From Halisarca cf. caerulea (Eukaryota > Porifera > Demospongiae > Chondrillida > Halisarcidae): a stretch of DNA of 34,796 nt. Shown one piece after another: positions 10,215 through 20,003 of this stretch. The DNA lies in the NCBI GenBank assembly GCA_963170055.1, contig CAUJGJ010000387.1, positions 155,001-189,796 on the forward strand, given 5' to 3'. The notes under the pieces are model-generated. The model was not told where the DNA came from, made no database searches, and worked only from the letters and a program-made list of their open reading frames with translations. Each line of letters opens with the position of its first letter. The stretch's first letter is position 1. A program made the position numbers and the translations under genes.

Positions 10215-13200
10215 TTATTGATCATAAATGTTCTGACCATAATGCTGAACTCGGGTACGATCACGAGTTGGGTAACGTCTGGGAGGAGTACTCAAATTGT
10301 TGTCTGATGATGATACTGAGGGTGGCGTACAGTCGTGTTCATCTTCAACATCTTCATCTGTTTCTCTGTCATAATCATAGCTTTTCGATGGAGTTATCTT
10401 CTTAAGAAGAGATGCATTGCGAGTAACAAATTTACCATTTCGCATTACAGTAATCATTGTGCCTTTTATCCTTGTGACACAGAATGGTATAGGATCAAAT
10501 CTGCAGGAAAGTTTTGTCTGCTTCCTTTGTTTCAGTAATACTGTATCTCCAACTTGGATTTCTGACGATTTAGCTTTCCTCGTCTTGTCAGCATATAGCT
10601 TCATCTTTGCTTTTGCTTCTCCATCTCTTTCTCGAATAACTTCGTCTCTCTCTGTCTTGTTCACAGACGACAACTGAGGAAGTTTAGTGTTGATAACACG
10701 ATTAAACAACAACGCAGATGGGGATACCCCTGTGGTTACATGTGGAGTCGCACGATAGTTGAGTAAGAAGACAAACAAATCCTTACGCCAATCACGTCCT
10801 TCTGCATGTGCTGTACGAATAGCTTTGGTTAGTGGCTTCATAAACCGTTCTGCTTCAGAATTTCCTTGGGGCCAGAGGGGTGTTGTTCTTTGATGCTGGA
10901 TACCCCGTTCTTCAACAAAGGACTTGAATTCATGGCTGGTAAAAGGTGGACCATTATCACTTCTCAATTTCCTTGGTATTCCATGTACAGCAAAGATTCT
11001 TTCCAGCTTGCTGATGGTGGACTTTGCAGAAGTTGAAGATACTATATCTACTTCTGGAAACCTGGAATATGCATCAATAACAACTAGCAAATATTCACCC
11101 GTTGGGAAAGGACCACAGAAATCAACATGAACAGTGTACCACGGTTCGGGAGGCAAAGGAGACATGTGTAATGGATCTGGACGCGGATCTGGACCATTCG
11201 CTTGACATACCAAACACTCACCAATCATTTTCTTGACTTCCTCGTCCATTCCTGGAAACCAAATCTTTTCTCTGAGGAGCTGTTTGGTCTTTACGATACC
11301 TTGATGACCTTCATGGGCGATACTTATTGCTCTCTTTCTCAACTTTGTTGGCATGATAATTCGAGAACCTTTTAGGAGTAAATTTACGTCATCATTCACG
11401 GTCAATTCTTGTCGAACTTTGTAAAATTGCTTCAACTCGGTATTGCTCACTCCTCTCTCGTCCTGACATGCCTGTAAATCCCATTTGTTTGTGGTGATAC
11501 ACTCTACTAGCTTTTGGAGAGTAGGATCCTCTTTCGTTGCTACTTCAATCTCATTTAACGACATTGCCTTCGGAACTGCATGAGTGGAAAGAAAATTGAC
11601 ATAGCGTGATGCAACTGATTCCTGACGGCGAGATGTGTCTTGAGTAGGATGACGCGAAAGAAAATCTGACGGATTACTGATTCCTTTGGTGTGTACAGCA
11701 GTAAACTCATACTCTTGGAGACGTAGATTCCATCTCTCAATCCGAGCTGGTGGCTTTGACTTCGCATTGCTGAGAATCAATTGAACCGGCTTGCAATCTG
11801 TGAGGAGTGTGAAATGTCCTCCGTACAGATACAAGTGAAGACGCTCTATTGCCCAAACTATGGCAAGCGCTTCTTTCTCTGTCTGTGAATACCTTTGCTC
11901 TACTGGAGATAGAGATCGGCTCACAAAGGCAACAATTCGACGGTCATCTTGTCCAGTCGTGTGCTGAGACAGAATTGCGGATAGCCCCCATGGTGACGCA
12001 TCAGTAACAAGCTCTGTCTGCTTGTTCTTGTCGAAGTAGGCCATCACTGTGTTACTCGTAAGTAACTCCTTGATCTTCTCAAATGCTCGTTGTTGCTGGT
12101 CTCCCCACACAAAGTGGTTGTTCTTCTTGGTCAATTCTCGCAAGGGCATTGTGATGTCGTTGAAGTTCGGGATGAACTTGGCACAATATGTAACCATGCC
12201 AAGGAAGCTTCTGACTCCACTCGCTGATGTTGGTGGTTGAGCTTCATGAATTGCCCTGACCTTTGCTGGATCAGGTGACACTCCTGTGGAAGAAAACACA
12301 AATCCGAAGAATGAGATTGAACTCTTGTTGAATTCGCATTTTTTCTTGTTGAGAGTCAGCCCCATCTTGTCAAATCGACGGAAAACAGCTTCCAGTGCTC
12401 TGTCGTGCTCTTCTTGAGTACTGCCGAAAACAATGATGTCGTCACTCACATTCATCGCACTTGGGACGTCTCTGATTTGGTCACTCACAACTTTCTGAAA
12501 CACTTCGCTTGCGGAATTTGTTCCAAAATTCAACCGTGTAAATCTTCTCAAACCTTTGTGTGTTGCAAATGTGGTAATATACCTGCTTTCCGGAGCTAGA
12601 GACAATTGATGATACCCGGAACTTAGATCAAGCTTGGAGAACACAGTGGCTCCATTGAGAGCATGAATGAGGTCATCCACTGTTGGCGTTGGGTGACGTT
12701 CTCGGTGTATAGCCTTGTTGGCCTCTCTCATGTCAACACACAGGCGTATTTCACCGTTTTTCTTTGGAATGACGACTAAAGGTGAAACCCAGGGTGTAGG
12801 TCCTTCAACGGCTTCAATGATACCCTGCTGCTCCAACTTTTCTAGCTGAGCTGACACTTTTCTTCTCAAGTGGAACGGTATTCTTCGTGCTGGTTGTGCT
12901 ACTGGTGGTATTGATTCATCTATGTGTAACTTCACTTCAAAATCTTTCAGTTTCCCGATTCCCTCGAAGAGATGTGGATATTTCTCTGCAATTTGATGAC
13001 TGGCTGATACAGCGTTGACATTGATGTCGACTACACCAAGAGCAAGGGCAGTTGTGTAGCTAAGTAGTGACCCGTGTGCTCCTTGTACTACATACATGGT
13101 TGCTTTGACACTTTTATCACCTACTTTGATGACTTCATCGAATGTCCCTTGTATCTCAAGTTGGGCTTGAGATCCATACGCAAATATGCGAGTTGATGAT

Positions 13201-14273
13201 GGCTCGAGGTTGATCTGTGTTTTGTTTGAAATACTCTTGAAAGTAGCTTCATCAAGAATGTTGGCGGACGCACCCGTGTCAATAGTCATGCTTACTTGTG
13301 TCCCCCCAATAGTGACTGTTGTTTGCGGTACTTTCTCTTTGCTATGATCTCGGCCTATGGTGTACAAAAATTCATCATCGCTGCTGCTGGAAACTGGGTG
13401 TGGTGATTCGATGGTGACATGATGAACTTGCGATTTGGACTTGTAAGGTACCTTGGGACGGTTTTGAATCTGCTTGACGTTGCTCGTTAAGGTACTTCGG
13501 CATACATGTGCAAAGTGGTTGGCCTTACCACACTTGCGACAGGTCTGGCCAGCTGCTGGACAGGGACTATCTGTATGAGGCCAAGCAAGACCACACTTAC
13601 GACATTGACTGCTGCCTGATTTCTTAAAAGATGTCCCTGCACGTTTCTGCTGTGAACTAACACTTTTAGCTTTACCTTCATGAATACGACTCACTGTGTC
13701 AGATGATGCAATTGAGGACTGCTCCATTCCACGAGCTTGTCTTTCGCTGGCTTCCAAGGCTCGAGCTTTGGCTAGAAGCTTGTCTAAAGTGAGGTCGTCC
13801 TCTCTCAAGGCATAACGACGTAGATGCTTTGACTGGCAGTGCTGTATTATCGCTGCCTTCAATTCTTTATCGGTATCCGAAAACTCACAAGTGACTGCTA
13901 ATTTCCGTAAACGAGCGACAAACTGATCGACCGTTTCGCCATCTTCTTGCGCAGCTTGACGGAATTGAAAAGTCTCAAAGTCCACATTCTTCTTTGGAGC
14001 GAAGTAAGCGTCAAGTTTTCCGATCGCCGTGGCGTAATCTTCTCCTGTGTCTGTTAACGTGTCGAACAACTCTTGCGTGTCCTGGCCGGCTTGATAAAGT
14101 AACAAGGCTCGCTTTTGCTTGTCATCCGTGACATTCACTGCCACTAAAAAGGTTTCGAAACGACGTTTCCACGTCTTCCAACGTTGGCCAAGAGAACTGG
14201 GATCGGACGCAGGATCAAATGGTGGGAGCGGTGCAACGTTGACCTTGTGTGCCATCGAAGCTTGTAAACACAC
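10215..14273 (-). CDS. Gag-Pol polyprotein of Mag-like Gypsy retrotransposon
   Basis: 1352 codons without a break. Gag fills residues 1-210, then zinc knuckles near 222-258 (CRKCGLAWPHTDSPC and CRKCGKANHFAHVC). The aspartic protease IDTGAS is near residue 330. The reverse transcriptase has LVVIPKKNGEIRLCVDMREA near 495 and NVSDD near 606; NVSDD replaces the usual Y-x-D-D, as in K02A2.6-like members. RNase H TELVTDASPWG is near 752. The integrase has an HHCC zinc motif near 984-1020 and DDE residues in HVDFCGPF, LRSDNGPPF and NSEAERF, with the D-x35-E spacing kept. A GPF-like tail follows. These activities would package the RNA, copy it and integrate the DNA. The start could be the ATG at 14273 or the better-placed MAHK at 14255. 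The stop lies 33 bases before the 3' LTR. All catalytic residues are present, so it may be active. Confidence 0.95.
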   Translation of the reverse strand: MCLQASMAHKVNVAPLPPFDPASDPSSLGQRWKTWKRRFETFLVAVNVTDDKQKRALLLYQAGQDTQELFDTLTDTGEDYATAIGKLDAYFAPKKNVDFETFQFRQAAQEDGETVDQFVARLRKLAVTCEFSDTDKELKAAIIQHCQSKHLRRYALREDDLTLDKLLAKARALEASERQARGMEQSSIASSDTVSRIHEGKAKSVSSQQKRAGTSFKKSGSSQCRKCGLAWPHTDSPCPAAGQTCRKCGKANHFAHVCRSTLTSNVKQIQNRPKVPYKSKSQVHHVTIESPHPVSSSSDDEFLYTIGRDHSKEKVPQTTVTIGGTQVSMTIDTGASANILDEATFKSISNKTQINLEPSSTRIFAYGSQAQLEIQGTFDEVIKVGDKSVKATMYVVQGAHGSLLSYTTALALGVVDINVNAVSASHQIAEKYPHLFEGIGKLKDFEVKLHIDESIPPVAQPARRIPFHLRRKVSAQLEKLEQQGIIEAVEGPTPWVSPLVVIPKKNGEIRLCVDMREANKAIHRERHPTPTVDDLIHALNGATVFSKLDLSSGYHQLSLAPESRYITTFATHKGLRRFTRLNFGTNSASEVFQKVVSDQIRDVPSAMNVSDDIIVFGSTQEEHDRALEAVFRRFDKMGLTLNKKKCEFNKSSISFFGFVFSSTGVSPDPAKVRAIHEAQPPTSASGVRSFLGMVTYCAKFIPNFNDITMPLRELTKKNNHFVWGDQQQRAFEKIKELLTSNTVMAYFDKNKQTELVTDASPWGLSAILSQHTTGQDDRRIVAFVSRSLSPVEQRYSQTEKEALAIVWAIERLHLYLYGGHFTLLTDCKPVQLILSNAKSKPPARIERWNLRLQEYEFTAVHTKGISNPSDFLSRHPTQDTSRRQESVASRYVNFLSTHAVPKAMSLNEIEVATKEDPTLQKLVECITTNKWDLQACQDERGVSNTELKQFYKVRQELTVNDDVNLLLKGSRIIMPTKLRKRAISIAHEGHQGIVKTKQLLREKIWFPGMDEEVKKMIGECLVCQANGPDPRPDPLHMSPLPPEPWYTVHVDFCGPFPTGEYLLVVIDAYSRFPEVDIVSSTSAKSTISKLERIFAVHGIPRKLRSDNGPPFTSHEFKSFVEERGIQHQRTTPLWPQGNSEAERFMKPLTKAIRTAHAEGRDWRKDLFVFLLNYRATPHVTTGVSPSALLFNRVINTKLPQLSSVNKTERDEVIRERDGEAKAKMKLYADKTRKAKSSEIQVGDTVLLKQRKQTKLSCRFDPIPFCVTRIKGTMITVMRNGKFVTRNASLLKKITPSKSYDYDRETDEDVEDEHDCTPPSVSSSDNNLSTPPRRYPTRDRTRVQHYGQNIYDQ

Positions 14274-14285
14274 TATTCTCCGATT

Positions 14286-14297
14286 TCCTCGTCGCCA
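14286..14297 (-). other. Primer-binding site, serine-tRNA-like
   Basis: Two bases inside the 5' LTR, the sense strand reads tggcgacgagga. From memory this complements the 3' end (..tcctcgtcgcca) of animal tRNA-Ser(GCU). A serine primer is usual in the Mag clade. Confidence 0.7.
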
Positions 14298-14299
14298 GT

Positions 14300-14523
14300 T
14301 ATGATATCGACACCGATCAAAAAGGATTCATATCATTAACCAAAACTCATGCACTCTAACACGTGGCTAACTACTACAATGACGTCATAAAATCATAACG
14401 AAAACACATGTACACAATGATACTAACACTTGACTTAAATGACACATATAACTACTAATGTTATCATGCATAACTGAACACTACATACATTACTGAACAC
14501 TACATACATTACTGAACACTACA
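14300..14523 (-). repeat. 5' LTR of the Mag-like element
   Basis: Identical to 9958-10181, bordered by the tgctc target duplication. Confidence 0.95.
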
Positions 14524-14719
14524 TGCTCCTGCTCACAGTCATTGTCATTGTCATCGTCATCATGGTAGCCATCTGCTAACTTGATAGATAAAGTGTAAGG
14601 TAGCACATACAATTAGGGTAAGTGATGTCATAAATCATGACGGAGGTGGATTAGCAGAATGGCAGATTACATCAGTAGTAAAGCCATACAAATGAATTTA
14701 TGCACAATTGTTGCAGCAG

Positions 14720-14956
14720 TGTAATGAACTCTTTAGTCTAGAATGCTGTATTGTGTTTCTGATGCATTACGTAGGCTAGCATGAATGCATGTGTGAATGC
14801 TGTGTAGTAATTGCATGTGATTATTGCTATTTCCAGTGTGCTGCTTTATGATTGTCTTGATTTAATTGTTATTGCATGTGTTGTACTTTGAATTCAAGAA
14901 CAGTTAGAATGATGGATTAGAGTGAAGTGTGTGCCTTTGTTTTGCACTACAACACA
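14720..14956 (+). repeat. 5' LTR of old Gypsy element
   Basis: Aligns along its length with 17945-18194. Shared blocks include ctagcatgaatgcatgtgtg, ttgtcttgatttaattgtta and gatggattagagtgaagtgt. Confidence 0.9.
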
Positions 14957-15028
14957 TCTTTTTGGTGATGACGATTGTGGATCCTTTTTTGTTGTTGTTG
15001 TTGTTGTTTCCTTGCTTATCCCTTGGTG

Positions 15029-17935
15029 ATGGCTACTCACTACAGGAAGATTACTGAGTTTCATCCCGAAACGGACTCTGTAAAGGCATACCTCGAACGA
15101 GTGGAACTTTACTTCACAGCTAACAAGGTTCCAAGTGATCTTCAAGTCCCCATTTTGCTTTTGCTGTTGGAACGTCCATGTATGCTCTTCTCTGTGATCT
15201 ACTTGCTCCAGCAGCTCCTAAGTCAAAATCCTTCGATGACATCAAGACTGCCCTCTGTCAACACCATGAGCCTAAACAAGCAATAATCGCCAAATGTTTT
15301 CAGTTTCATAAAAGAGATCAAGGGAGCACTGAAAGTATTGCCGATCATGACGTCTGAATACGGAAACTAGCTAGTCATTGCAGCTTTGATGAACACCTGG
15401 AGGAATCCCTTCGTGACTGATTTGTGTGTGGATTGCAGCATGAAGCCATTCAGGGACCCCTACTTTCCGAAGTAGACCTTACTTATGCCAAGGCGATGGA
15501 ACTTGCTCTAGGGATGGAGGCCGCCGATCGTGACACTAAAGCTTTCAAAGCATCCAACGAACGCCCACAACAGCTAAGTTATGAGGCTCTCCTTGTCCGA
15601 GATACAACCGAATGGGTTACCAAGCCAGTATGTGCAAATTTCGAGAAGCAGAATGCCACTCTTGTGGAATAAAGGGTCATATTGCTCTGGCGTGTAGGTC
15701 ACGGGCCGAATCTTCAAATGAACGAACCAAAGTCGATCCAAGCATCTTCAGCAGAATAAAACTCACAAAGTTTGTTCCGGGGAGTCCATAGAGGCAGATG
15801 ACACCTGTGGAGACGAATACTTTCTTCACAGGTTGGGGCAGCACTCATCGTCTACCATCCAGGTATCAATGTGCTTATATGGGATTCCCATAGAGATGGA
15901 AGTCGATACAGGAGCAGATGTCTCAATTATCTCAGAAGCCACTAGACAAAAAGAGTTCCCCTTGTTAAAGCTGCACCCTTCTGATGTAATTCTCAAGACT
16001 TACACAAGTGAGCCAGTCAAAATCATTGGTAACCTTCATGTGAAAGTTCAGTAAAAGGGCCAGCTGGCGATACTGGCCCTTGTGGTAGTAGATGGCAACG
16101 GTCCGAGTTTACTTGGCCGTAACTGGCTTAAATACCTCAAGCTTTATTGAACCACAATCACTAGGACCCATGCCATCCGAATGACATCTTTACATTCTGT
16201 CTTGGACCAATACCAGCCACTTTTTCAGGAAGGGCTGGGAGTTGTAGAACCCTTTCGAGCCTCCTTAGGCACGAAAGGGTTCTACAGCCCTCTTTGGGCT
16301 CGAAAGGGTTCTACTCCGAGCCTTAATTCGCTTGGAGTAGAACTCCTCCTCCGTGCCTCCGTGCGTCCTGAGTTCTCCTCTGAGCCTCAGCCTTAACCCC
16401 TTGAGGGTCAAGGCTGAGGCTACTCCAAAATTTTGCAAGCCCCGTCCTGTGCCATTTGCCATTAAAGGTGCCATTGGGCAGGAACTGGACAAGCTAGGGA
16501 AAATGGAATCGTGGAGCGTATTGATCACAGTGAATGGACAGCACCGATAGTACCAGTTCTAAAGAAAGATGGAAGTTTTTGCATTTGCGGAGATTATAAG
16601 GTCACCATTAGTCAGGTATTGGCTGTCAACTAATATCCCCTACCTAAACCAGAAGACCTTTTTGCCTCTCTCGCAGGCATACCTTCTGCTTCAGCTTCAG
16701 CTAGATGAAGAATCTGCCACATACACTACCACAAATACGCATCGGGGATTGTACAGACTCCCTTTTGGGGTCGACCCTATCTTTTTTTCAAAAAAATGAT
16801 GTACACCATCATGCAGGGTATCCCAGGAGTAATTTGCTATATTGATGACAGCCTCATTAGCACCATAGATAGGCAAGTCACTTGGATATCTTAGAAAGGG
16901 TGCTCTCACGCCTACAGGAACATGGTATGTGATTGAAAAGGGATAAGTGTCAATTCCTCATGTCCTCAGTGGAGTACCTGGGGCATACCATCAGTGCCAA
17001 TGGAATCAAAGCTACCCCAGTTAAGGTTGATGCCATTGTCAATGCTCCAGCTCCAAGGAATAGCACGGAACTTCGCTCATTCTTAGGCCTGGTAAATTGC
17101 TATGAAATGTTTGTTGCAAATCTATCCACCATTCTTAATCCTCTCAACAACATTATTTACTTAAGGCAGACACCAAGTGGAAGTGGAATGCGGCATGTTC
17201 CAAAGCCTTTACACAAGCCAAAGCTGAGCTTGCATCAGCACAAGTGCTCACACATTATGATTCCCAGCTACCAATCCACTTAGCAGCAGATGCTTCTTCC
17301 TGTGGAGTGGGCACAGTGGTTTCCCACATTTTGCCAAACGGTTCAGAGCAACCAATTGTGTTTGCCTCAAGGTCTCTGTCATCCAGTGAAAACAATTATG
17401 CACAGATTAAAAGAGAAGCCCTTTTATTGGTATTTGGTGTAAATTCCATCAATACCTTTATGGAAGGAAGTTTATTCTCGTTACTGATCATAAGCCTATC
17501 TTTAAACTGAAAAAGGGTATTCCAGCCTTGTCAGACAAACGTCTCCACTCCAGAGATGGGCTATTCTCCTATCAGCCTATGATTATGACATCATTTTCAA
17601 GCCAACCCTCCAGCACAGCGAAGCTGACAGATTATCTCGTCTTTCCCTCCAAACAAGCATCACTACTTCAGACGATGGAGCCTGTATGTTCAACATTAGC
17701 CAACTTCAAGCACTGCCTGTTACCGCAACAGATGTACAAAAGGCTGCAAGAAATGACCCACTCCTCAGGAAGATTTGCCGATATGTACAGTACTGATGGC
17801 CATCTGATGTTTCTCATGAGCTGTCAAATTCCTCTTCTGACATGTAGGGGCGAGTTACCTACTCAAAGGTATCCTTCTAGAGACAGTCGTCCACTGGACC
17901 GCTACACTCCATCAATGCCGTGTTCAAATTAAGAC
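15029..17935 (+). pseudogene. gag-pol remnant of old Gypsy element
   Basis: Gag begins MATHYRKITEFHPETDSVKA and is broken by shifts and stops. A zinc knuckle, CHSCGIKGHIALAC, is at 15654-15695. The protease MEVDTGADVSIISEATR is near 15895. Reverse transcriptase pieces include TPKFCKPRPVPFA (16422-16460) and YIDD (16838-16849). RNase H AADASSCGVGTVVSHILPNG is near 17284, and a connection segment near 17600-17770 includes TLQHSEADRLSRL. There is no integrase: after about 17800 the sequence reaches the 3' LTR within some 150 bases, so that domain was deleted. A 177-bp hairpin-rich insert at 16244-16420 interrupts the start of the RT. Many stops and frameshifts make it non-functional. Confidence 0.85.
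16244..16420. repeat. Cluster of hairpins inserted in old pol
   Basis: Three successive stems are visible. In 16244-16285, gtagaaccctttcg pairs with cgaaagggttctac. In 16308-16343, gttctactcc pairs with ggagtagaac. In 16384-16420, gcctcagcctt pairs with aaggctgaggc. The arm cgaaagggttctac occurs again at 16301-16314. It is GC-richer than the surroundings and interrupts the pol frame between GLGVVE and ATPKFCKPRPVPFA. Confidence 0.75.
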
Positions 17936-17944
17936 GGCAGGAAA

Positions 17945-18194
17945 TGTAATGAACTCTTTAATCTAGGAGTCTATGTTGTGTTTCTGAATGTATTGCGTAG
18001 TCTAGCATGAATGCATGTGTGAATGCTGTCAGTGTAGTAATTACATGTGATTATTGTTATTTCCGGTATGCTACTTTGATGATTGTCTTGATTTAATTGT
18101 TATTGCATGTGTTGTACAGTACTGTGACTTAAAGAACAGTTAGAATGATGGATTAGAGTGAAGTGTGCGCGCCTTTGTTTTGCGCGATATCACA
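17945..18194 (+). repeat. 3' LTR of old Gypsy element
   Basis: Diverged copy of 14720-14956, followed by target duplication agcag. Confidence 0.9.
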
Positions 18195-18255
18195 AGCAGA
18201 TAAACAGGTTTGGCGTATAAAGCGGTGGTGGATTAACAGGGCCGGATTCACAGTA

Positions 18256-18559
18256 TTATGTCTAATTGCAGCAGTTGCTGTATTCTGTTGTGCCCCTCAC
18301 TTTGCATGATGAAATGTTGTTCCTTTCTTTATTGTTCACGGCAACTGATCCCCCTTACTCCATGCTACAGTCTTTCAATTCATTTAATGGAACAAATATA
18401 ATTAACGGAAGTGCTATATTATATGAAGATTTCTTAATGGAATCCACTATCCAGGAAAGGGGGCATTAAAGCCACCTCCTGCCTCCCTAACAGACCTAAT
18501 GATTATGACTGTTAGGGTAACCTAACCTAGCCTAGTTAGTGTACTGTGGAGAAAAAACG
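18256..18559. other. Intron DNA, nothing recognised
   Basis: One open frame of 67 codons (18266-18469 +) with no recognisable motif. A cctaacctagcctag stretch precedes the LINE. Confidence 0.45.
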
Positions 18560-19620
18560 GCCATGAAGAAAATAGACTTCCACCTTCCATCTATGTCAGT
18601 GGCACCAATGTCCAAGAGATCTCTTCTGTTCTCCAATCCTGTCTTGATGCTGCTCATATCTGGATGACTAACAATGGCCTTAAACTGAACTCCACTTAGT
18701 CCAAATGTATGCTTATCCACTCATCTCACAAACGTGACTTCCCCCCACTAAATCTTTACCTCCTTGGCTCTCAAGTTGAACAAGTCTCTTCTTTCAATTT
18801 TCTTGGTGTCATCATTAATGATACTTTAACTTGGTCTGACCACATTAGCTTCATTTCGAAGAAAGTTGCTCGCAGTATTTGTCTCCTCCGTCGCTTATCG
18901 TGGTTCCTTCCTCAATCTTTGCTGGTTCTTTTTCTGAAGTCATACATCCTTCCAGTTCTAGATTATTGTGATGTTGTATGGAACTCCTGTACTAAGAAAG
19001 ATGCACAACATTTGGAGTCACTCCTCAATTTTGCCTGCCGTGTAGTACTGCATCGTGGGAAACAGGAGTCTGCCACAGCTGCACGATCTGACTTAGGTCT
19101 TACAACTCTTGGAGTTCGTTGCAAATTACATGTTGCTTGCCTGATGCACAAGTGTGTCCATGCCCATTCTCCTCCTTATCTTGCTTCCCTCTTTCCCCTT
19201 CCCTCTTCTCATCACCATCACTTTACGCGATCATCCTCTACCACCAATCTACCTTTTGTGCGCTCTTCCTTTGGTCAACATGCATTCTCCTTCTCTGGAG
19301 CTTCACTTTGGCGTAGTCTCCCACCTTCCATCAGGGATACAAAGTCTTTTTCCCAATTTAATATTAAATTATTTGAATTTTTTAATTTGACCCCATAATG
19401 CACAAACTAACTATAGCGTTTTATGTTTTGTATGCAATCAGTGCCTTGTATTTCTCAGTTGAATCTATATTGAACAGTATCTATTTTTGCATGTTTTATT
19501 ATTATTGAATCTGTATATTACTTCATTTTTGTACAAATTCTTTCACTGGGTGCCTTGTAAAGTAGCCCCTGGCTAAAGGCCTCCCCAGTTTAAATAAGTT
19601 ACCTGACCTGACCTGACCTG
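18560..19620 (+). mobile_element. 5'-truncated LINE (CR1/L2/jockey-like), C-terminal half
   Basis: The frame 18590-19398 encodes the end of a reverse transcriptase and the region after it. Motifs are DAAHIWMTNNGLKLN, an in-frame TAG near 18700, FNFLGVIINDTLTWSDHI, and YILPVLDYCDVVWNSC. The tail contains FSFSGASLWRSLPPSIRD, typical of many animal LINE ORF2 C-termini. The endonuclease and catalytic RT motifs are missing, as expected from incomplete reverse transcription. The 3' UTR ends in (ACCTG)4 at 19601-19620, the kind of short tail repeat used by CR1/L2-type elements. A related tail is at 5322-5405 on the other strand. Clade assignment is uncertain. Confidence 0.8.
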
Positions 19621-19691
19621 ACTTCCACTGGGATCGAACTGGCGACCTTCAGCTTTGTATGCTGATACTTTACCTTCTGAGCTAGGAAGCC
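19620..19691 (-). tRNA. tRNA-like sequence, probably pseudogene or SINE head
   Basis: 72 bases on the - strand with acceptor stem ggcttcc/ggaagtc (one G-U pair), A-box-like tagctcagaaggtaa, anticodon stem tcagc/gctga around the loop atacaaa, and B-box-like agttcgatccc. The T stem pairs badly and the D stem has a mismatch. The loop would give anticodon ACA, which is not a normal nuclear tRNA. So it is more likely a tRNA pseudogene or the head of a SINE than a working gene. Its 3' end meets the tail of the LINE. Confidence 0.5.
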
Positions 19692-19910
19692 CATCCAGTA
19701 TATAGGCCTGGAGTGGAATGGAAGCGTTATTATAGCTCAAGTTTGGAATAATTTTCTAGGTAATAGCCCAACTTTACTCATAATGTTTCATTTTGAAGCT
19801 CTTATATGCATTAGTTTTTGGATACTAACACTTTTCTTAGGTGTTTCATGAAGACTTAAGAGTTTACAAAGAAACCGTTTGAGTGCTGGGTACATTTTTG
19901 AACAATATAG

Positions 19911-19993
19911 TCAGAAATAAAGGAAAAAAAACAAGCTTTCCATCCCTTTGTTTCGAAACAAAGGGATGGAAACTTGTTTTTCTTTATTTCTGA
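19911..19993. repeat. Near-perfect palindrome
   Basis: The left arm starts tcagaaataaagg and contains catccctttgttt. The right arm contains aaacaaagggatg and ends ctttatttctga. The arms are about 40 bp with almost no loop, differing by small indels in the A/T runs. It looks like a foldback MITE. Confidence 0.85.
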
Positions 19994-20003
19994 CCATAGG
20001 AGC

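Larger units (their letters stand above)
9958..14523 (-). mobile_element. Ty3/Gypsy (Mag-like) LTR retrotransposon, complete
   Basis: A 4566-bp element. Both 224-bp LTRs start tatgatatcg and end gaacactaca as written on the + strand, so the sense strand starts TGTAG and ends ATA. I see no difference between them. The 5-bp target duplication tgctc is at 9953-9957 and 14524-14528. Primer-binding site, polypurine tract and a single uninterrupted gag-pol frame are all in place. Identical LTRs mean a recent insertion. The single ORF, the NVSDD reverse transcriptase motif and the serine-tRNA-like primer site point to the Mag clade. It lies in the opposite direction to the ankyrin gene. Confidence 0.95.
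14720..18194 (+). mobile_element. Old Ty3/Gypsy element, integrase deleted
   Basis: 3475 bp flanked by the 5-bp target duplication agcag (14715-14719 and 18195-18199). LTRs at 14720-14956 and 17945-18194 both begin tgtaatgaactcttta and end in ..ca, but differ by many substitutions and small indels (237 against 250 bp), so the insertion is much older than its neighbour. A tggtgatgacg stretch at 14963-14973 may be a decayed primer site. It lies inside the same Tigger-like remnant, about 190 bp from the young Gypsy element. Confidence 0.9.
9584..18253 (-). mobile_element. Tigger/pogo-like deletion derivative, split by two Gypsy insertions
   Basis: Removing the two LTR elements leaves about 0.6 kb flanked by TA (9582-9583 and 18254-18255). 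The ends, cagtgtactctcattaatc on the left and ctgtgaatccgg..gttaatcc on the right read inward, are imperfect inverted repeats. On the - strand, 9955-9801 reads TYVTVAQKKEICDFKENHTK then STQEHF, like the CENP-B-type N-terminal helix-turn-helix of Tigger transposases. After a frameshift, 9812-9690 reads DVIKCKANWD, QQSQKHL, a stop, then KPKFETLEEDCIFV, like the second DNA-binding domain. The catalytic DDE part is absent: the sequence jumps to the 3' end. So it is a non-autonomous internal deletion. The domain match is from pattern memory. Confidence 0.6.

Noticed and set aside
12405..12599. Small + strand frames across 10335-14304
   Set aside because: Shadows of the intact - strand Gag-Pol frame.
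18266..18469. 67-codon open frame
   Set aside because: No motif, repeat or splice signal supports it; length is within chance for this composition.
19620..19691. A functional tRNA gene
   Set aside because: Weak T and D stems and an implausible anticodon; kept only as tRNA-like.
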